In this document: positions 44,823-54,100 of the stretch, piece after piece
How the letters are laid out: each line of letters begins with the position of its first letter
Numbering within the stretch: position 1 is the first letter of the stretch
Source: Sphingobacteriia bacterium
Lineage (GTDB): Bacteria > Bacteroidota > Bacteroidia > Chitinophagales > Chitinophagaceae
Assembly (NCBI GenBank): GCA_015999745.1
Contig: JAECQP010000002.1
Location: forward strand, 1 to 64,000
Direction of reading: 5' to 3'
DNA: 64,000 bases
Notes under the pieces: generated by a model
Seen by the model: the letters and a program-made list of their open reading frames with translations, nothing else
Database searches by the model: none
Told to the model about the DNA's origin: nothing
Made by a program: the position numbers and the translations under genes

Positions 44823-45378
44823 TGGCGCAGTTTCTGCAACGGGGTTCGTAGGTTTCTTTTTCGCCCAGCAACACCTGTCCCTTTGCGGCTGTTTTGCGAT
44901 AGGAGATATTGGCAATACTGCCGCATTTTACACAGATTGCATGTAATTTGGTAATATAGTCGGCAGTGGCCAGCAGGTTGGGCATCTGGCCAAAAGGCTT
45001 ACCCTGGTAATCCATATCCAGCCCGGCTACGATCACCCGCACCCCTCTCAGGGCGAGGCTTTCGCAAACATTCACCACTTCCTCGTCAAAAAACTGGGCC
45101 TCGTCTATCCCCACTACATCCACGTCCTGAGACATCAGCAAAATGGTCTGGGAATTATCGATGGGGGTGGAAGCAATGGCATTGGAGTCGTGGCTCACCA
45201 CTTTGGTTTCGTCGTAACGCACGTCTATGGCAGGTTTGAAGATTTCCACCCTCAGGTTGGCAATCTTAGCCCTTTTTAGCCTGCGGATCAGTTCCTCCGT
45301 TTTTCCACTGAACATACTTCCACAGATTACTTCAATCCATCCCCTTCTCTCTCCCCGCAAGTTTGGCTCTATAAACAT
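44812..45378 (-). CDS. tdk: thymidine kinase
   Basis: Type II thymidine kinase, 188 residues. P-loop [16 protein letters not shown]; catalytic Glu in [10 protein letters not shown]; zinc-binding cysteines in CVKCG and CRNC; lasso with [12 protein letters not shown]. The ATG at 45378 is only four bases after a TTATTTTG element, another near-leaderless case. It salvages thymidine to dTMP. It precedes ccmB with an 11-base overlap, an unrelated pair fused into one operon. Confidence 0.96.
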   Translation of the reverse strand: MFIEPNLRGERRGWIEVICGSMFSGKTEELIRRLKRAKIANLRVEIFKPAIDVRYDETKVVSHDSNAIASTPIDNSQTILLMSQDVDVVGIDEAQFFDEEVVNVCESLALRGVRVIVAGLDMDYQGKPFGQMPNLLATADYITKLHAICVKCGSIANISYRKTAAKGQVLLGEKETYEPRCRNCANEQ

Positions 45379-45461
45379 CCTGCAAAATAAATTATAAGTT
45401 TTAGCGTTAGTTACTTAACTAAGAACGCTCATTTGGTAACCCCCCAAAAGTATCATATCCT

Positions 45462-46112
45462 ATGGAAAGAGTGGGCACTTTAATTAATAAATTGAAAGAT
45501 CAGTTTGAACAACAGGCTGATCCGGAAAAACTGGCGCAAACCGCCCAGTTGCTCTTAGCCGAACTTCAATGCAAAAGAACTGCAGAACAGGTTACGGGCG
45601 GGGTATCAGTTCAGATGCCTTCAGTAGTGGTCAGCAGCCCCTCCCCGGAAGAAATGCCCGTGTTCGTAAATGCCGGTAAACCGGCCTCCAAAAAAGAAGA
45701 GATTTCCGGCTGGTTGTTTGATACACCGGTTGAAATACCCACACTGGTTCACCAGGATTACAATGTTCCCGAAACACCGGTTCCCCTCAATGAGGTCATT
45801 GGCACAAAGAAAACCGAACTCAATGACCACCTGAAAGAAGAAAGGGTGGAAGTGGCTGCCAAGCTGGAAGAAACGCCTATCCGTGATCTCCGGAAAGCCA
45901 TTAGTGTAAACGATCGCTACCTCTTTACCCATATGCTGTTCAGGGGTGATGAGAACATGTATGAGCGCAGCGTTAAAACCATTAACAGTTTCAGTATTTA
46001 TCCCGAAGCGCAGTATTGGATTCAGCGCGAATTAAAAGTAAAACTGGGATGGACTGAAAACCATGAGGCGGTAAAACTGTTCGATCACCTGGTTAAGCGA
46101 AGATTTTCCTGA
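45462..46112 (+). CDS. unrecognised protein with a conserved-looking C-terminal domain
   Basis: A 216-residue cytoplasmic protein. The first 35 residues are helical (LINKLKDQFEQQADPEKLAQ). Residues 40-130 are low in complexity with many Pro and Val. Residues 140-216 look like a compact helical domain: DLRKAISVNDRYLFTHMLFRGDENMYERSVKTINSF, then YWIQRELKVKLGW. I have seen the INDRYLFxxxLFxGD pattern in many Bacteroidota proteins of unknown function. It is divergent from tdk, and its last 28 bases overlap the end of the convergent kdtA. No function is proposed. Confidence 0.75.
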   Translation: MERVGTLINKLKDQFEQQADPEKLAQTAQLLLAELQCKRTAEQVTGGVSVQMPSVVVSSPSPEEMPVFVNAGKPASKKEEISGWLFDTPVEIPTLVHQDYNVPETPVPLNEVIGTKKTELNDHLKEERVEVAAKLEETPIRDLRKAISVNDRYLFTHMLFRGDENMYERSVKTINSFSIYPEAQYWIQRELKVKLGWTENHEAVKLFDHLVKRRFS

Positions 46113-47350
46113 ATATAGTGCAGCACTTTCTCAGTTGCACCGGCATGGTCCCGTACATAGTTCCTGGCGGCAGTGCCTGCAACCGATCTCTTCTCTTTAT
46201 GGGCTAACAGCTCATTGATGATCTCTTCCAGTTCCACCACATCCAATGCAGTGAAAGCAGCTCCTGCTTCAATCAATTCAATGGCTTCGAGGTATTTTTC
46301 GTAAACAGGGCCAAATACAACCGGTACCCCGTAAACAGCGGCTTCCAGCGTATTGTGTATGCCGTCGTCTGTAAACCCGCCACCAATAAAGGCAATCTGT
46401 GCATAATGGTACAGGCTGCTGAGCATACCCATATTATTGATGATCAGGGTGCGAACCTGTTCAGGTGCATTGTTCTGTTCAAAGGCAGCCAGGTACTCGG
46501 TATAGAGCATAGCATCGGGGTAATATTTACTGCATTCGTTCAGCCGCTCCTGCTGAATATCATGCGGCGCAACAATCATGCGCAGCTCCTTGTGCTGTAC
46601 AGCCAGGTGATGCAGGGCTTTGTCGTCCTCGCTCCAGGTACTGCCGGCTACAATGGTGGTATGCGTAGCGCAGAAATGTGTAATGGCCGGGTTCTCCCGG
46701 AACTGGTGTGCAATATCAATCACCCGGTCGAAACGGGTATCACCCGAAACCGTGGTCCGGTTGCCGTAGCCGATGGAATCCAGCAGTTTTTTGGAATGTT
46801 CGTCCTGTACAAAGAATTGGGTGAAATTGGGGAGCATGTTCCTGTAAAAGCCGCCATAGCTGCGGAAAAACAACTGATCGGGACGGAATATGCCGGATAC
46901 CAGCAGGGTAGGGACCTGCCGTTCTTTTAAGGTAGACAGATAATAAAACCAGAACTCGTATTTAATGAAGATGGCCAGTTGGGGTTTTACCAGCAGCAGG
47001 AACTGGCGGGCATTGCTGTGGCTATCCATTGGCAGGTAAGTTACATAATCGGCAATGGGGTGGTCCTTTCTGACCAGGTATCCCGAAGGAGAAAAAAAAC
47101 TGACCAGCAAACGATATGCGGGGTATTGCTTTTTCAGGGCCGTGGCAACCGGTAAACCCTGTTCAAACTCTCCCAGCGAGGAACAATGCATCCAGATGAC
47201 CGGCGCTTTGGAAGCTGCTGCAAATTTGCTCAAACCGGCAAACACATCCTGCCTGCCCCTGGTCCATTCTTTTGCTTTTGGATTGAAGGGGGCAATCAAC
47301 CTGGCACCAATCGGATAAAGTGCAATAAACAGTCTGTAAAACAGCTTCAT
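46085..47350 (-). CDS. kdtA: 3-deoxy-D-manno-octulosonic acid (Kdo) transferase
   Basis: GT30 enzyme adding Kdo to lipid A at the inner membrane, 421 residues, starting at the ATG at 47350 (MKLFYRLFIALYP). The catalytic Glu is in WMHCSSLGEFEQG, the WaaA signature; then VSFFSPSGYLVRK, SGIFRPDQLFF, and the C-terminal FIGGGFTDDGIHNTLEAAVYGVPVVFG. An N-terminal membrane anchor is present. The -7 element TACCTTTG lies six bases before the ATG. It is divergent from the sugar-nucleotide operon. Confidence 0.95.
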   Translation of the reverse strand: MKLFYRLFIALYPIGARLIAPFNPKAKEWTRGRQDVFAGLSKFAAASKAPVIWMHCSSLGEFEQGLPVATALKKQYPAYRLLVSFFSPSGYLVRKDHPIADYVTYLPMDSHSNARQFLLLVKPQLAIFIKYEFWFYYLSTLKERQVPTLLVSGIFRPDQLFFRSYGGFYRNMLPNFTQFFVQDEHSKKLLDSIGYGNRTTVSGDTRFDRVIDIAHQFRENPAITHFCATHTTIVAGSTWSEDDKALHHLAVQHKELRMIVAPHDIQQERLNECSKYYPDAMLYTEYLAAFEQNNAPEQVRTLIINNMGMLSSLYHYAQIAFIGGGFTDDGIHNTLEAAVYGVPVVFGPVYEKYLEAIELIEAGAAFTALDVVELEEIINELLAHKEKRSVAGTAARNYVRDHAGATEKVLHYIQENLRLTR

Positions 47351-47356
47351 CGCTTG

Positions 47357-47364
47357 CAAAGGTA
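47357..47364 (-). promoter_or_regulatory. kdtA promoter -7 element (TACCTTTG)
   Basis: Exact TAnnTTTG match on the minus strand; its G is six bases before the kdtA ATG, predicting a leaderless or nearly leaderless mRNA. Confidence 0.55.
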
Positions 47365-47422
47365 AGGCTGTTAGGGCCAGGATTGGGCGAATGTCCGAAT
47401 TCTTTCTTGACCTTTTTTATGC

Positions 47423-47430
47423 TAATTTTG
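47423..47430 (+). promoter_or_regulatory. promoter -7 element (TAATTTTG) of the sugar-nucleotide operon
   Basis: Exact match, 20 bases before the ATG at 47451. It lies downstream of the track start 47391, which supports the shorter protein. It opens the DegT-ugd-uxs-rfbD run. Confidence 0.55.
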
Positions 47431-47450
47431 CACCATATAAAAATTCTCTT

Positions 47451-48581
47451 ATGCGGCCTATTCAGATGGTAGACACCAAAACCCAGTATTTGCACATTAA
47501 AGATGAAGTAGACCAGGCCATTCACGAAGTTTTAGACTCAGCAGCATATATCAACGGAAAACCGGTTCAGGACTTTACCGCTGCCCTCAGCAGCTACCTG
47601 AATGTGAAGCATACCATTCCCTGTGCCAACGGAACAGATGCACTGCAGATTGCCATGATGGCAGTGGGATTGCAACCCGGAGATGAGGTCATAACGCCTT
47701 CTTTTACCTATATCGCCACCACCGAAGTAGTGGCCTTGCTGAAGCTTACACCAGTGTTTGTGGAGGTGGATCCAAAAACCTTCTGCATCGATCCGGAATC
47801 GGTGCGCAAAGCCATTACCCCAAAAACCAAAGCGATTGTTCCCGTGCATCTCTACGGGCAGGCTGCGCCGATGGAAGCCATCCTGCAGATAGCCAAAGAA
47901 TTCAACCTCTGTGTAATCGAAGACAATGCACAGGCCATTGGCTGCGACTATACTTTCTCAGATGGCGCTAAAAAGAAAACAGGTACCATCGGAGATATCG
48001 GCGCTACTTCTTTTTATCCTTCCAAAAACCTGGGCGCATACGGAGACGGGGGAGCCATCTTTACCAACAATGATGCGCTGGCGCAAAAAATGAAAATGAT
48101 TGCCAATCATGGCCAGCAAAAAAGATATTATCACGAAGTAGTGGGATGTAATTCCAGGCTCGACTCCATACAGGCAGCTGTGTTGAATATTAAGCTTAAA
48201 CACCTGGATGAATACAATGAAGCACGCAGGGCGGTTGCAGCGCATTACGACCGGGCATTTGCCAATCATCCAAAGATCACCACACCTTTTGTGGCGCCAT
48301 ACAGTACGCATGTGTACCACCAGTACACTCTGCAACTGAATGGGGCAAGCAGGGATGGATTGAACGAATACCTGGCAACTAAAAAAATTCCTTCCATGAT
48401 CTATTATCCTGTACCCGGGCATCGGCAGGACATGTTTGCTTCATTTGATTTGCCCAAACTGGATATGCCGGTAACAGACCAGCTGACCGCTGCTGTTATT
48501 TCATTGCCGGTTCATACCGAAATGGATGAAGAACAACTGAATTATATCAGCACCGAAGTTTTAAATTACGTAAATCAATAA
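47451..48581 (+). CDS. DegT/DnrJ/EryC1/StrS sugar aminotransferase
   Basis: A 376-residue PLP aminotransferase acting on a keto-sugar nucleotide. I start at 47451 (MRPIQMVDTKTQYLHIKDE). PLP lysine: SFYPSKNLGAYGDGGAI. Other blocks: CANGTDALQIAMMA, PSFTYIATTEVV, PVHLYGQAAPM and EDNAQAIG. The profile resembles WbpE/ArnB-like enzymes making 3- or 4-amino sugars, but the exact sugar is not decided. First gene of the cluster; ugd begins three bases after its stop. Confidence 0.9.
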   Translation: MRPIQMVDTKTQYLHIKDEVDQAIHEVLDSAAYINGKPVQDFTAALSSYLNVKHTIPCANGTDALQIAMMAVGLQPGDEVITPSFTYIATTEVVALLKLTPVFVEVDPKTFCIDPESVRKAITPKTKAIVPVHLYGQAAPMEAILQIAKEFNLCVIEDNAQAIGCDYTFSDGAKKKTGTIGDIGATSFYPSKNLGAYGDGGAIFTNNDALAQKMKMIANHGQQKRYYHEVVGCNSRLDSIQAAVLNIKLKHLDEYNEARRAVAAHYDRAFANHPKITTPFVAPYSTHVYHQYTLQLNGASRDGLNEYLATKKIPSMIYYPVPGHRQDMFASFDLPKLDMPVTDQLTAAVISLPVHTEMDEEQLNYISTEVLNYVNQ

Positions 48582-48583
48582 TT

Positions 48584-49885
48584 ATGAGAATTGCTGTAGT
48601 CGGAACCGGCTATGTTGGATTAGTCACTGGTACCTGCTTTTCTGAAACCGGTAACAAAGTAACCTGCATCGACATAGATCAATCCAAAGTAAATAAACTG
48701 TCTGGCGGAGAAATTACCATCTATGAGCCCGGACTGGAGAAAATATTTTTACGTAACCTCAAGGAAGGCCGTTTGAAGTTTACCACCAACCTGGCAGAAG
48801 GTGTGAAGGATGCAGAGATCGTATTCCTGGCGCTGCCTACGCCTCCCGGAGAAGGCGGGGCCGCAGACCTGCGCTATGTACTGGGCGTAGCCAAAGACCT
48901 GGGGAAAATCCTGACAGATTACAAAGTGATTGTAGATAAAAGTACCGTGCCGGTCGGAACGGCCGAAAAAGTATATGCTGCCGTTGCAGAGAATTTCAAA
49001 GGGGAGTTTGATGTAGTGAGCAATCCGGAATTCCTGCGCGAAGGCGTGGCGGTGGATGATTTCATGAAGCCCGACCGGGTAGTGGTGGGGACCCGTTCTG
49101 AGCGTGCCAAAAAAGTAATGTCCGACCTGTACGCCCCCTTTGTGCGCCAGGGAAACCCGGTGATCTTTATGGACGAGAAATCTGCTGAGTTAACCAAATA
49201 CGCAGCCAACTCATTCCTGGCAGCCAAGATCTCGTTCATGAACGAGATTGCACAACTCTGTGAAAGACTGGGTGCGGATGTAGACATGGTAAGAAGAGGG
49301 ATTGGAAGCGATGACCGCATAGGTAAACGCTTTTTATTTCCCGGTATCGGATATGGTGGCAGTTGCTTCCCTAAAGATGTTCAGGCACTGATCATGAGCG
49401 CAGAAGAAGTGAACTACGATTTCAAGATCCTGAAATCTGTAGAGGCGGTGAACGATGCACAGAAACTGCACCTGATGCCGAAGATTCTGAAATATTTTAA
49501 CGGAGATATCAGGGGCAAACATTTTGCATTGTGGGGACTGGCCTTCAAACCCAATACAGATGATATCCGTGAAGCGCCGGCCTTGTACCTGATTGATGCC
49601 TTAACCGAACTGGGCGCAACCATCACCGCGTTTGATCCGGAAGCAATGTCCAATGTGAAGAAGACCATTGGCGATAAGATTCATTATGCAGAAAACCAGT
49701 ACAAAGCACTGGAAGGAGCAGATGCACTGATCATTGCAACAGAGTGGAGCGAATTCAGAACGCCGGATTTTGAACAGATCAACAGCACGCTGAAAGGCAA
49801 AGCCATCTTCGACGGAAGAAACCTGTTCGACGTAAAATTCATAACCGATATGGGCTACCACTACGAAAGTGTGGGCCGCAAATAA
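48584..49885 (+). CDS. ugd: UDP-glucose 6-dehydrogenase
   Basis: Oxidises UDP-glucose to UDP-glucuronate with two NAD. The 433-residue protein has the N-terminal Rossmann GTGYVGLVTGTCF, DKSTVPVGTA, the substrate hinge NPEFLREGVAV, and catalytic Cys in GIGYGGSCFPKDVQAL; C-terminal UDP-binding WGLAFKPNTDDIREAPA. It feeds the decarboxylase encoded next. Cytoplasmic; tightly spaced (2 bases after the aminotransferase, 6 before uxs). Confidence 0.96.
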   Translation: MRIAVVGTGYVGLVTGTCFSETGNKVTCIDIDQSKVNKLSGGEITIYEPGLEKIFLRNLKEGRLKFTTNLAEGVKDAEIVFLALPTPPGEGGAADLRYVLGVAKDLGKILTDYKVIVDKSTVPVGTAEKVYAAVAENFKGEFDVVSNPEFLREGVAVDDFMKPDRVVVGTRSERAKKVMSDLYAPFVRQGNPVIFMDEKSAELTKYAANSFLAAKISFMNEIAQLCERLGADVDMVRRGIGSDDRIGKRFLFPGIGYGGSCFPKDVQALIMSAEEVNYDFKILKSVEAVNDAQKLHLMPKILKYFNGDIRGKHFALWGLAFKPNTDDIREAPALYLIDALTELGATITAFDPEAMSNVKKTIGDKIHYAENQYKALEGADALIIATEWSEFRTPDFEQINSTLKGKAIFDGRNLFDVKFITDMGYHYESVGRK

Positions 49886-49891
49886 TTTACC

Positions 49892-50875
49892 ATGGCAAAG
49901 AAACGCATACTGATTACCGGTGCAGCCGGATTCCTGGGGTCTCACCTCTGCGATCGTTTTATCCGTGAAGGATTTCATGTGATTGCAATGGACAACCTGA
50001 TCACCGGCGATCTGCGCAACATAGAACACCTGTTTAAACTGGAAGACTTTGAGTTTTATCATCATGATGTAACCAAGTTCATCCATGTGCCGGGTCACCT
50101 GGATTATATCCTGCATTTTGCTTCTCCTGCGAGCCCCATTGATTATTTAAAAATCCCGATTCAAACCCTGAAAGTGGGTGCGTTGGGAACCCATAACTGC
50201 CTGGGACTTGCCAAAGCAAAAGGCGCCAGGATGCTGGTAGCGTCTACCAGTGAAGTGTATGGCGATCCGCTGGTGCATCCTCAGACAGAAGAATACTGGG
50301 GCAATGTGAATCCGGTAGGACCGAGAGGGGTATATGATGAAGCCAAACGTTTCATGGAATCCATTACCCGCGCTTATTATACCTTCCATGGCGTGGAAAC
50401 CAGAATCATCAGAATCTTCAATACCTATGGCCCAAGAATGCGCCTGAACGACGGAAGGGCATTGCCTGCATTCATCGGGCAGGCTTTGCGTGGCGAAGAC
50501 CTGACGGTATTTGGAGACGGCAGTCAAACCCGTTCATTTTGTTATGTAGATGACCTGATTGAAGGAATCTACCGCTTGCTGATGAGCGATTATACCATGC
50601 CGGTCAATATTGGTAACCCCAATGAAATTACCTTGAAGGATTTTGCAGAAGAAGTGCTGAAACTCACCGGTTCCTCCGTTAAGATTATATACAAGCCATT
50701 GCCGGTAGACGATCCCAAACAGCGTCAGCCGGATATTACCAAGGCCAGGGAGATCCTGGGCTGGGAACCCAAAATAGACCGTGCAGAAGGCTTGAAAAGA
50801 ACTTATGAGTATTTCAAATCGCTGCCGAAAGAAGAATGGTCTAAGCAACCGAAGGAATTTTATTCAGGAAAATAA
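49892..50875 (+). CDS. uxs: UDP-glucuronate decarboxylase (extended SDR)
   Basis: A 327-residue SDR: NAD site [26 protein letters not shown], active-site Ser region STSEVYGDP, and YDEAKRF giving Tyr and Lys. The sequences [11 protein letters not shown] and [11 protein letters not shown] are the hallmark of UXS. It converts UDP-glucuronate from Ugd into UDP-xylose via the 4-keto intermediate. The amino-transferase in the same operon could act on a 4-keto intermediate, which is inference only. Confidence 0.93.
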   Translation: MAKKRILITGAAGFLGSHLCDRFIREGFHVIAMDNLITGDLRNIEHLFKLEDFEFYHHDVTKFIHVPGHLDYILHFASPASPIDYLKIPIQTLKVGALGTHNCLGLAKAKGARMLVASTSEVYGDPLVHPQTEEYWGNVNPVGPRGVYDEAKRFMESITRAYYTFHGVETRIIRIFNTYGPRMRLNDGRALPAFIGQALRGEDLTVFGDGSQTRSFCYVDDLIEGIYRLLMSDYTMPVNIGNPNEITLKDFAEEVLKLTGSSVKIIYKPLPVDDPKQRQPDITKAREILGWEPKIDRAEGLKRTYEYFKSLPKEEWSKQPKEFYSGK

Positions 50876-50880
50876 TATGT

Positions 50881-51750
50881 ATGAAGCCGATTGTTGTAAT
50901 AACAGGAAAGAACGGACAGCTTGGTTGGGAATTACAACAATTGGCTTCCTCTTTTGAAAGCAGGTACCAGTTTGTTTTTGCAGACAGGGCCATGCTGGAT
51001 CTGTCTCAACCCGAAACCATAGCTCCATTCATTGAGCAATACCATCCGCAATATGTACTGAACTGTGCAGCCTATACCGCAGTGGATAAAGCAGAATCAG
51101 AGCAGTTGGAAGCCATGACCATCAATGGTATTTCCGTAGGAGAGCTGGCAACTGCCTGCGAAAAACATCATTGCAAACTGATTACTGTTTCCACCGATTA
51201 TGTGTTTAATGGAAATGGCACATCCCCTTACCAGCCCGATACACCCACCGATCCGGTGAATTATTACGGATATTCAAAATGTATTGGGGAGCAGTTGGCA
51301 CAGCAGAATAACCCATCTTCCATCATTGTAAGAACATCCTGGGTATATAGCGTACATGGTCATAACTTTGTGAAGACCATGTTGCGGTTAATGAAGGAAA
51401 GGCCCGAATTAAAAGTAGTCAGCGATCAGGTAGGATCACCCACTTATGCAGCAGACCTGGCTGCAGCGTTGATGCAGATTGTGGAAGAAGATCAGCAAGG
51501 AAATCATCATTCGGGAATCTATCATTACAGCAATACGGGGGTAATATCCTGGTACGATTTTGCTGTGGCCATCCGGGATCAGGCAAAGCTTTCTGCCAAT
51601 GTGTTGCCCATACCAGGCAGTGCGTATCCTACGCCGGCATTCAGGCCTGCGTATTCGGTGATGGATACTTCTAAGATTGCCGCAGACTTTGGGATTGAGC
51701 TAAAGCCCTGGGAGCAGAGCCTGGCGCAATGTTTGAAACAGCTCTTATAA
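50881..51750 (+). CDS. rfbD: dTDP-4-dehydrorhamnose reductase
   Basis: A 289-residue SDR: TGKNGQLGWELQQL at the N-terminus, NCAAYTAVDKAE, STDYVFNG, and YYGYSKCIGEQL with catalytic Tyr/Lys. NADPH-dependent last step of dTDP-L-rhamnose synthesis. The other rml genes (A, B, C) are missing from this window, so they must lie elsewhere or the enzyme serves another 4-keto sugar. It ends the operon; the next gene starts 20 bases after its stop. Confidence 0.92.
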   Translation: MKPIVVITGKNGQLGWELQQLASSFESRYQFVFADRAMLDLSQPETIAPFIEQYHPQYVLNCAAYTAVDKAESEQLEAMTINGISVGELATACEKHHCKLITVSTDYVFNGNGTSPYQPDTPTDPVNYYGYSKCIGEQLAQQNNPSSIIVRTSWVYSVHGHNFVKTMLRLMKERPELKVVSDQVGSPTYAADLAAALMQIVEEDQQGNHHSGIYHYSNTGVISWYDFAVAIRDQAKLSANVLPIPGSAYPTPAFRPAYSVMDTSKIAADFGIELKPWEQSLAQCLKQLL

Positions 51751-51770
51751 AAGTGATTAAATTGTTTCTT

Positions 51771-52367
51771 ATGAAAAACGCTTTAGTAGTAACCCTAACG
51801 TTGGTTGCAGCAGTAGTTGTAATGATTGCCTGTAATCAATCCGGATCCGAAGAAGCCGCCCTGCTGGAATCCTACCGGCTAAAAGGAGATTCCATCAGCA
51901 CCACGGCACAACAAACCATCTTCAGGAGCCTTACCAGGGCGGTGGATACCGGCGGACTGGTGTATGCTGTAGACTTCTGTAGCAATAATGCAATGCGTAT
52001 TACCGATTCATTGTCTCAGTTAGCGGGATCAACCATTCAGCGACTGAGCAATCGAAACCGGAACCCGGCTAACCGGCTTGCAGAAGAGGGCGACCGGGTG
52101 ATTTGGGAACATTTTAACAGCCATACCGATGGAAACGTTGATGATACATTGATTCATACCAACGATAGTTACACCTATTACAAGCCCATCCGGATAGCCA
52201 TGCCGGCCTGCCTGAATTGCCACGGTAAAAAAGACAAAGACCTTGATCCGCTGGTTGCTGAAGTGATTGCCGGGAAATATCCCAATGACCTTGCAACCGG
52301 TTACCAGATGAATGACCTGCGCGGAATCTGGAAAATCACTTTCCGAAAGTCACCACCTGCAAAATAA
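51771..52367 (+). CDS. DUF3365-type haem c lipoprotein
   Basis: A 198-residue lipoprotein starting at ATG 51771 with lipobox VVMIAC21. It carries one haem c motif, C147-L-N-C150-H151, near the C-terminus. The body matches DUF3365 (Tll0287-like) proteins: helical N-terminal part, then YKPIRIAMPACLNCHG and KYPNDLATGYQMNDLRGIW. Such proteins are periplasmic redox sensors or electron carriers. Haem attachment would need the Ccm system found at 40-45 kb. Its 3' end overlaps the convergent gene by 32 bases. Confidence 0.9.
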   Translation: MKNALVVTLTLVAAVVVMIACNQSGSEEAALLESYRLKGDSISTTAQQTIFRSLTRAVDTGGLVYAVDFCSNNAMRITDSLSQLAGSTIQRLSNRNRNPANRLAEEGDRVIWEHFNSHTDGNVDDTLIHTNDSYTYYKPIRIAMPACLNCHGKKDKDLDPLVAEVIAGKYPNDLATGYQMNDLRGIWKITFRKSPPAK

Positions 52368-53166
52368 TTTTCCAGCCCTGATCGGTAGCCTGCCAGAATC
52401 GGAAGTAACCATCTTTTTTTCCATTGAGTTCTGTAATACCATAGGTGACGGCCGATTGTTTATCCGCGGCAAACTGACCACCTGCAGGAGAAAGTCTGGC
52501 CGATTCCGGAAACTTTTCCAGGAAACGGGCAGTAGCATTGGCGCCCATGATGGGGTAGTGGCCGGTCAGGTTGAAAATGGTTTCATGGGTGGGAACTTTT
52601 TCCCAATAGCTTTTCCCTTCGGCCAATAAACGGGTATTGAAATCGATGTCTAGTTGTACCGCGCTATCCGGTGCAGCGGGAAGCTTTTTGTTTGTATGAT
52701 TCAGGGAAATCACCTGCACCTCTTTTGCCCGTTCAGGTATTGCCGGCAACTCAATACCCAGATCAACCAGGAATTTCCATTCTCCTGCCGCGTTCTTTTT
52801 CCATACGGTTGCATACTGTCCGTAACCCAATACTGCAGCCGTATCGGATAGGTTGTTCTTCATCCAGTATGGCCCGGTGGTAAAACCAAAATCCGCTGAT
52901 GCACTCATTGCAGCAATGGCAGGTTCCCAGATTAGTTTCGCAGGGTTTTCCGGTAGCCTGGTCCAAAGGCGTTTGGCATTTACAGCATTTCCCCTGGCAA
53001 AAACGATGGCAGTGGAATCCATGTGTTGCAGGAATGCAGACCTGGTGGAATGCTCCAGGGCGTGGGCGGCAAAGCTGCGTTCTGCATTGATGACGGGGCC
53101 CGAGTTTTGTGCAAAACTGCTGTGCAGTAAAAAGCAAGATAGCAGAAGGGAAAAGAAGGATCTCAT
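52336..53166 (-). CDS. secreted protein with NTF2/DUF4440-like halves
   Basis: A 276-residue protein from the ATG at 53166, with signal peptide MRSFFSLLLSCFLLHSSFAQ. Two related halves: one around residues 30-140 ending GQYATVWKKNAAGEWKFLVDLG, the other around 170-276 ending YFRFWQATDQGWKIILQV. Both show the xxxYxxxWxxxxxxxWKIxxD strand that ends SnoaL/DUF4440 domains. Function unknown. It resembles the fold of the protein at 519-1436 in layout but not closely in sequence. 32-base tail overlap with the haem lipoprotein. The 274-base region upstream of it, before the sigma factor, holds no clear gene. Confidence 0.7.
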   Translation of the reverse strand: MRSFFSLLLSCFLLHSSFAQNSGPVINAERSFAAHALEHSTRSAFLQHMDSTAIVFARGNAVNAKRLWTRLPENPAKLIWEPAIAAMSASADFGFTTGPYWMKNNLSDTAAVLGYGQYATVWKKNAAGEWKFLVDLGIELPAIPERAKEVQVISLNHTNKKLPAAPDSAVQLDIDFNTRLLAEGKSYWEKVPTHETIFNLTGHYPIMGANATARFLEKFPESARLSPAGGQFAADKQSAVTYGITELNGKKDGYFRFWQATDQGWKIILQVVTFGK

Positions 53167-53440
53167 ATTAAACAAATTAGCCTGGAATAGATGAACGTAA
53201 AAAAGATTGCTGTATCACAGGTGATACGAAACCGAAAATAAGCCCGCAGTATTGCTGTAGATATGGGAAAAAGGATGAGCGGTTTTACGAAGCGATTGCA
53301 GGTAGTGTACGCTGAGTTGTGTTATGCGGGAAAGGCAGCTTTCAGCAGTTTTTAATTGTCATAAGACGAACGGATATTATTTTTTCACTAGTTTTCCGCT
53401 TCCATCCAAGCCCGGATCGGAATAATATTTTACGCTCCCA

Positions 53441-54055
53441 GTGATCGACTATACTACATATGATGATACGGCGCTGATGCGCGTGATTGCCCTGGAAGAG
53501 GCGGATAGCCAGGCATTTACCATCTTCTATAACCGGCATTTGGCAAGGGTTTACAAGAAAATGCTGGTGTTCCTGAAAAGTTCGGATGAAGCAGAGGAAG
53601 CGGTACAGGAAGTATTTATACGGATCTGGAAAAGAAAGGAATTCTTACATGAGGTACATAATATAGAGGCATATTTCAATACAGTCTGCCGCAACCTGGT
53701 ATACGACCGGTTCCGCAAAGCCAGGAACGATAAACACCTTCTCGAAAAACTAAAAGCAGCGGCAAGTGAACATCCGGAACAGGCGCCCGGTGCAGATGCA
53801 CAGCTACTGGTGAAACAACAATGGGAACTCCTGCAGAGGGCCCTGGATACATTGCCCCCGCAAAGACGTAAAGTATTTGAACTATGTAAAGTGCAGGGTT
53901 TGTCCTATGACGAAGTATGTGCCGAACTTGGTATCACCCTGCCCACAGCCAAAGAACATGTGATGAGGGCAAAGCGCGATATCCGTGATTACCTCAATGG
54001 GCAGGGAGAGCTGGCAGTAAGCCTGCTGATCCTGCTGGATATGATCCACGAATAG
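53441..54055 (+). CDS. ECF sigma-70 family RNA polymerase sigma factor
   Basis: A 204-residue ECF sigma factor. Region 2: ADSQAFTIFYNRHLARVYKKMLVFLKSSDEAEEAVQEVFIRIWK; region 4: LDTLPPQRRKVFELCKVQGLSYDEVCAELGITLPTAKEHVMRAKRDI. The start is GTG, since no in-frame ATG exists before the domain. It is followed 95 bases later by a FecR anti-sigma gene and then susC, the normal cell-surface signalling order in Bacteroidota. A short hydrophobic C-terminal tail (AVSLLILLDMI) is extra. It is expected to activate the fecR-susC-susD run. Confidence 0.94.
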   Translation: MIDYTTYDDTALMRVIALEEADSQAFTIFYNRHLARVYKKMLVFLKSSDEAEEAVQEVFIRIWKRKEFLHEVHNIEAYFNTVCRNLVYDRFRKARNDKHLLEKLKAAASEHPEQAPGADAQLLVKQQWELLQRALDTLPPQRRKVFELCKVQGLSYDEVCAELGITLPTAKEHVMRAKRDIRDYLNGQGELAVSLLILLDMIHE

Positions 54056-54100
54056 GGAAAAGCCGGGATCCGGGAAAAATAATTAGCAAAAAGTTCATAT

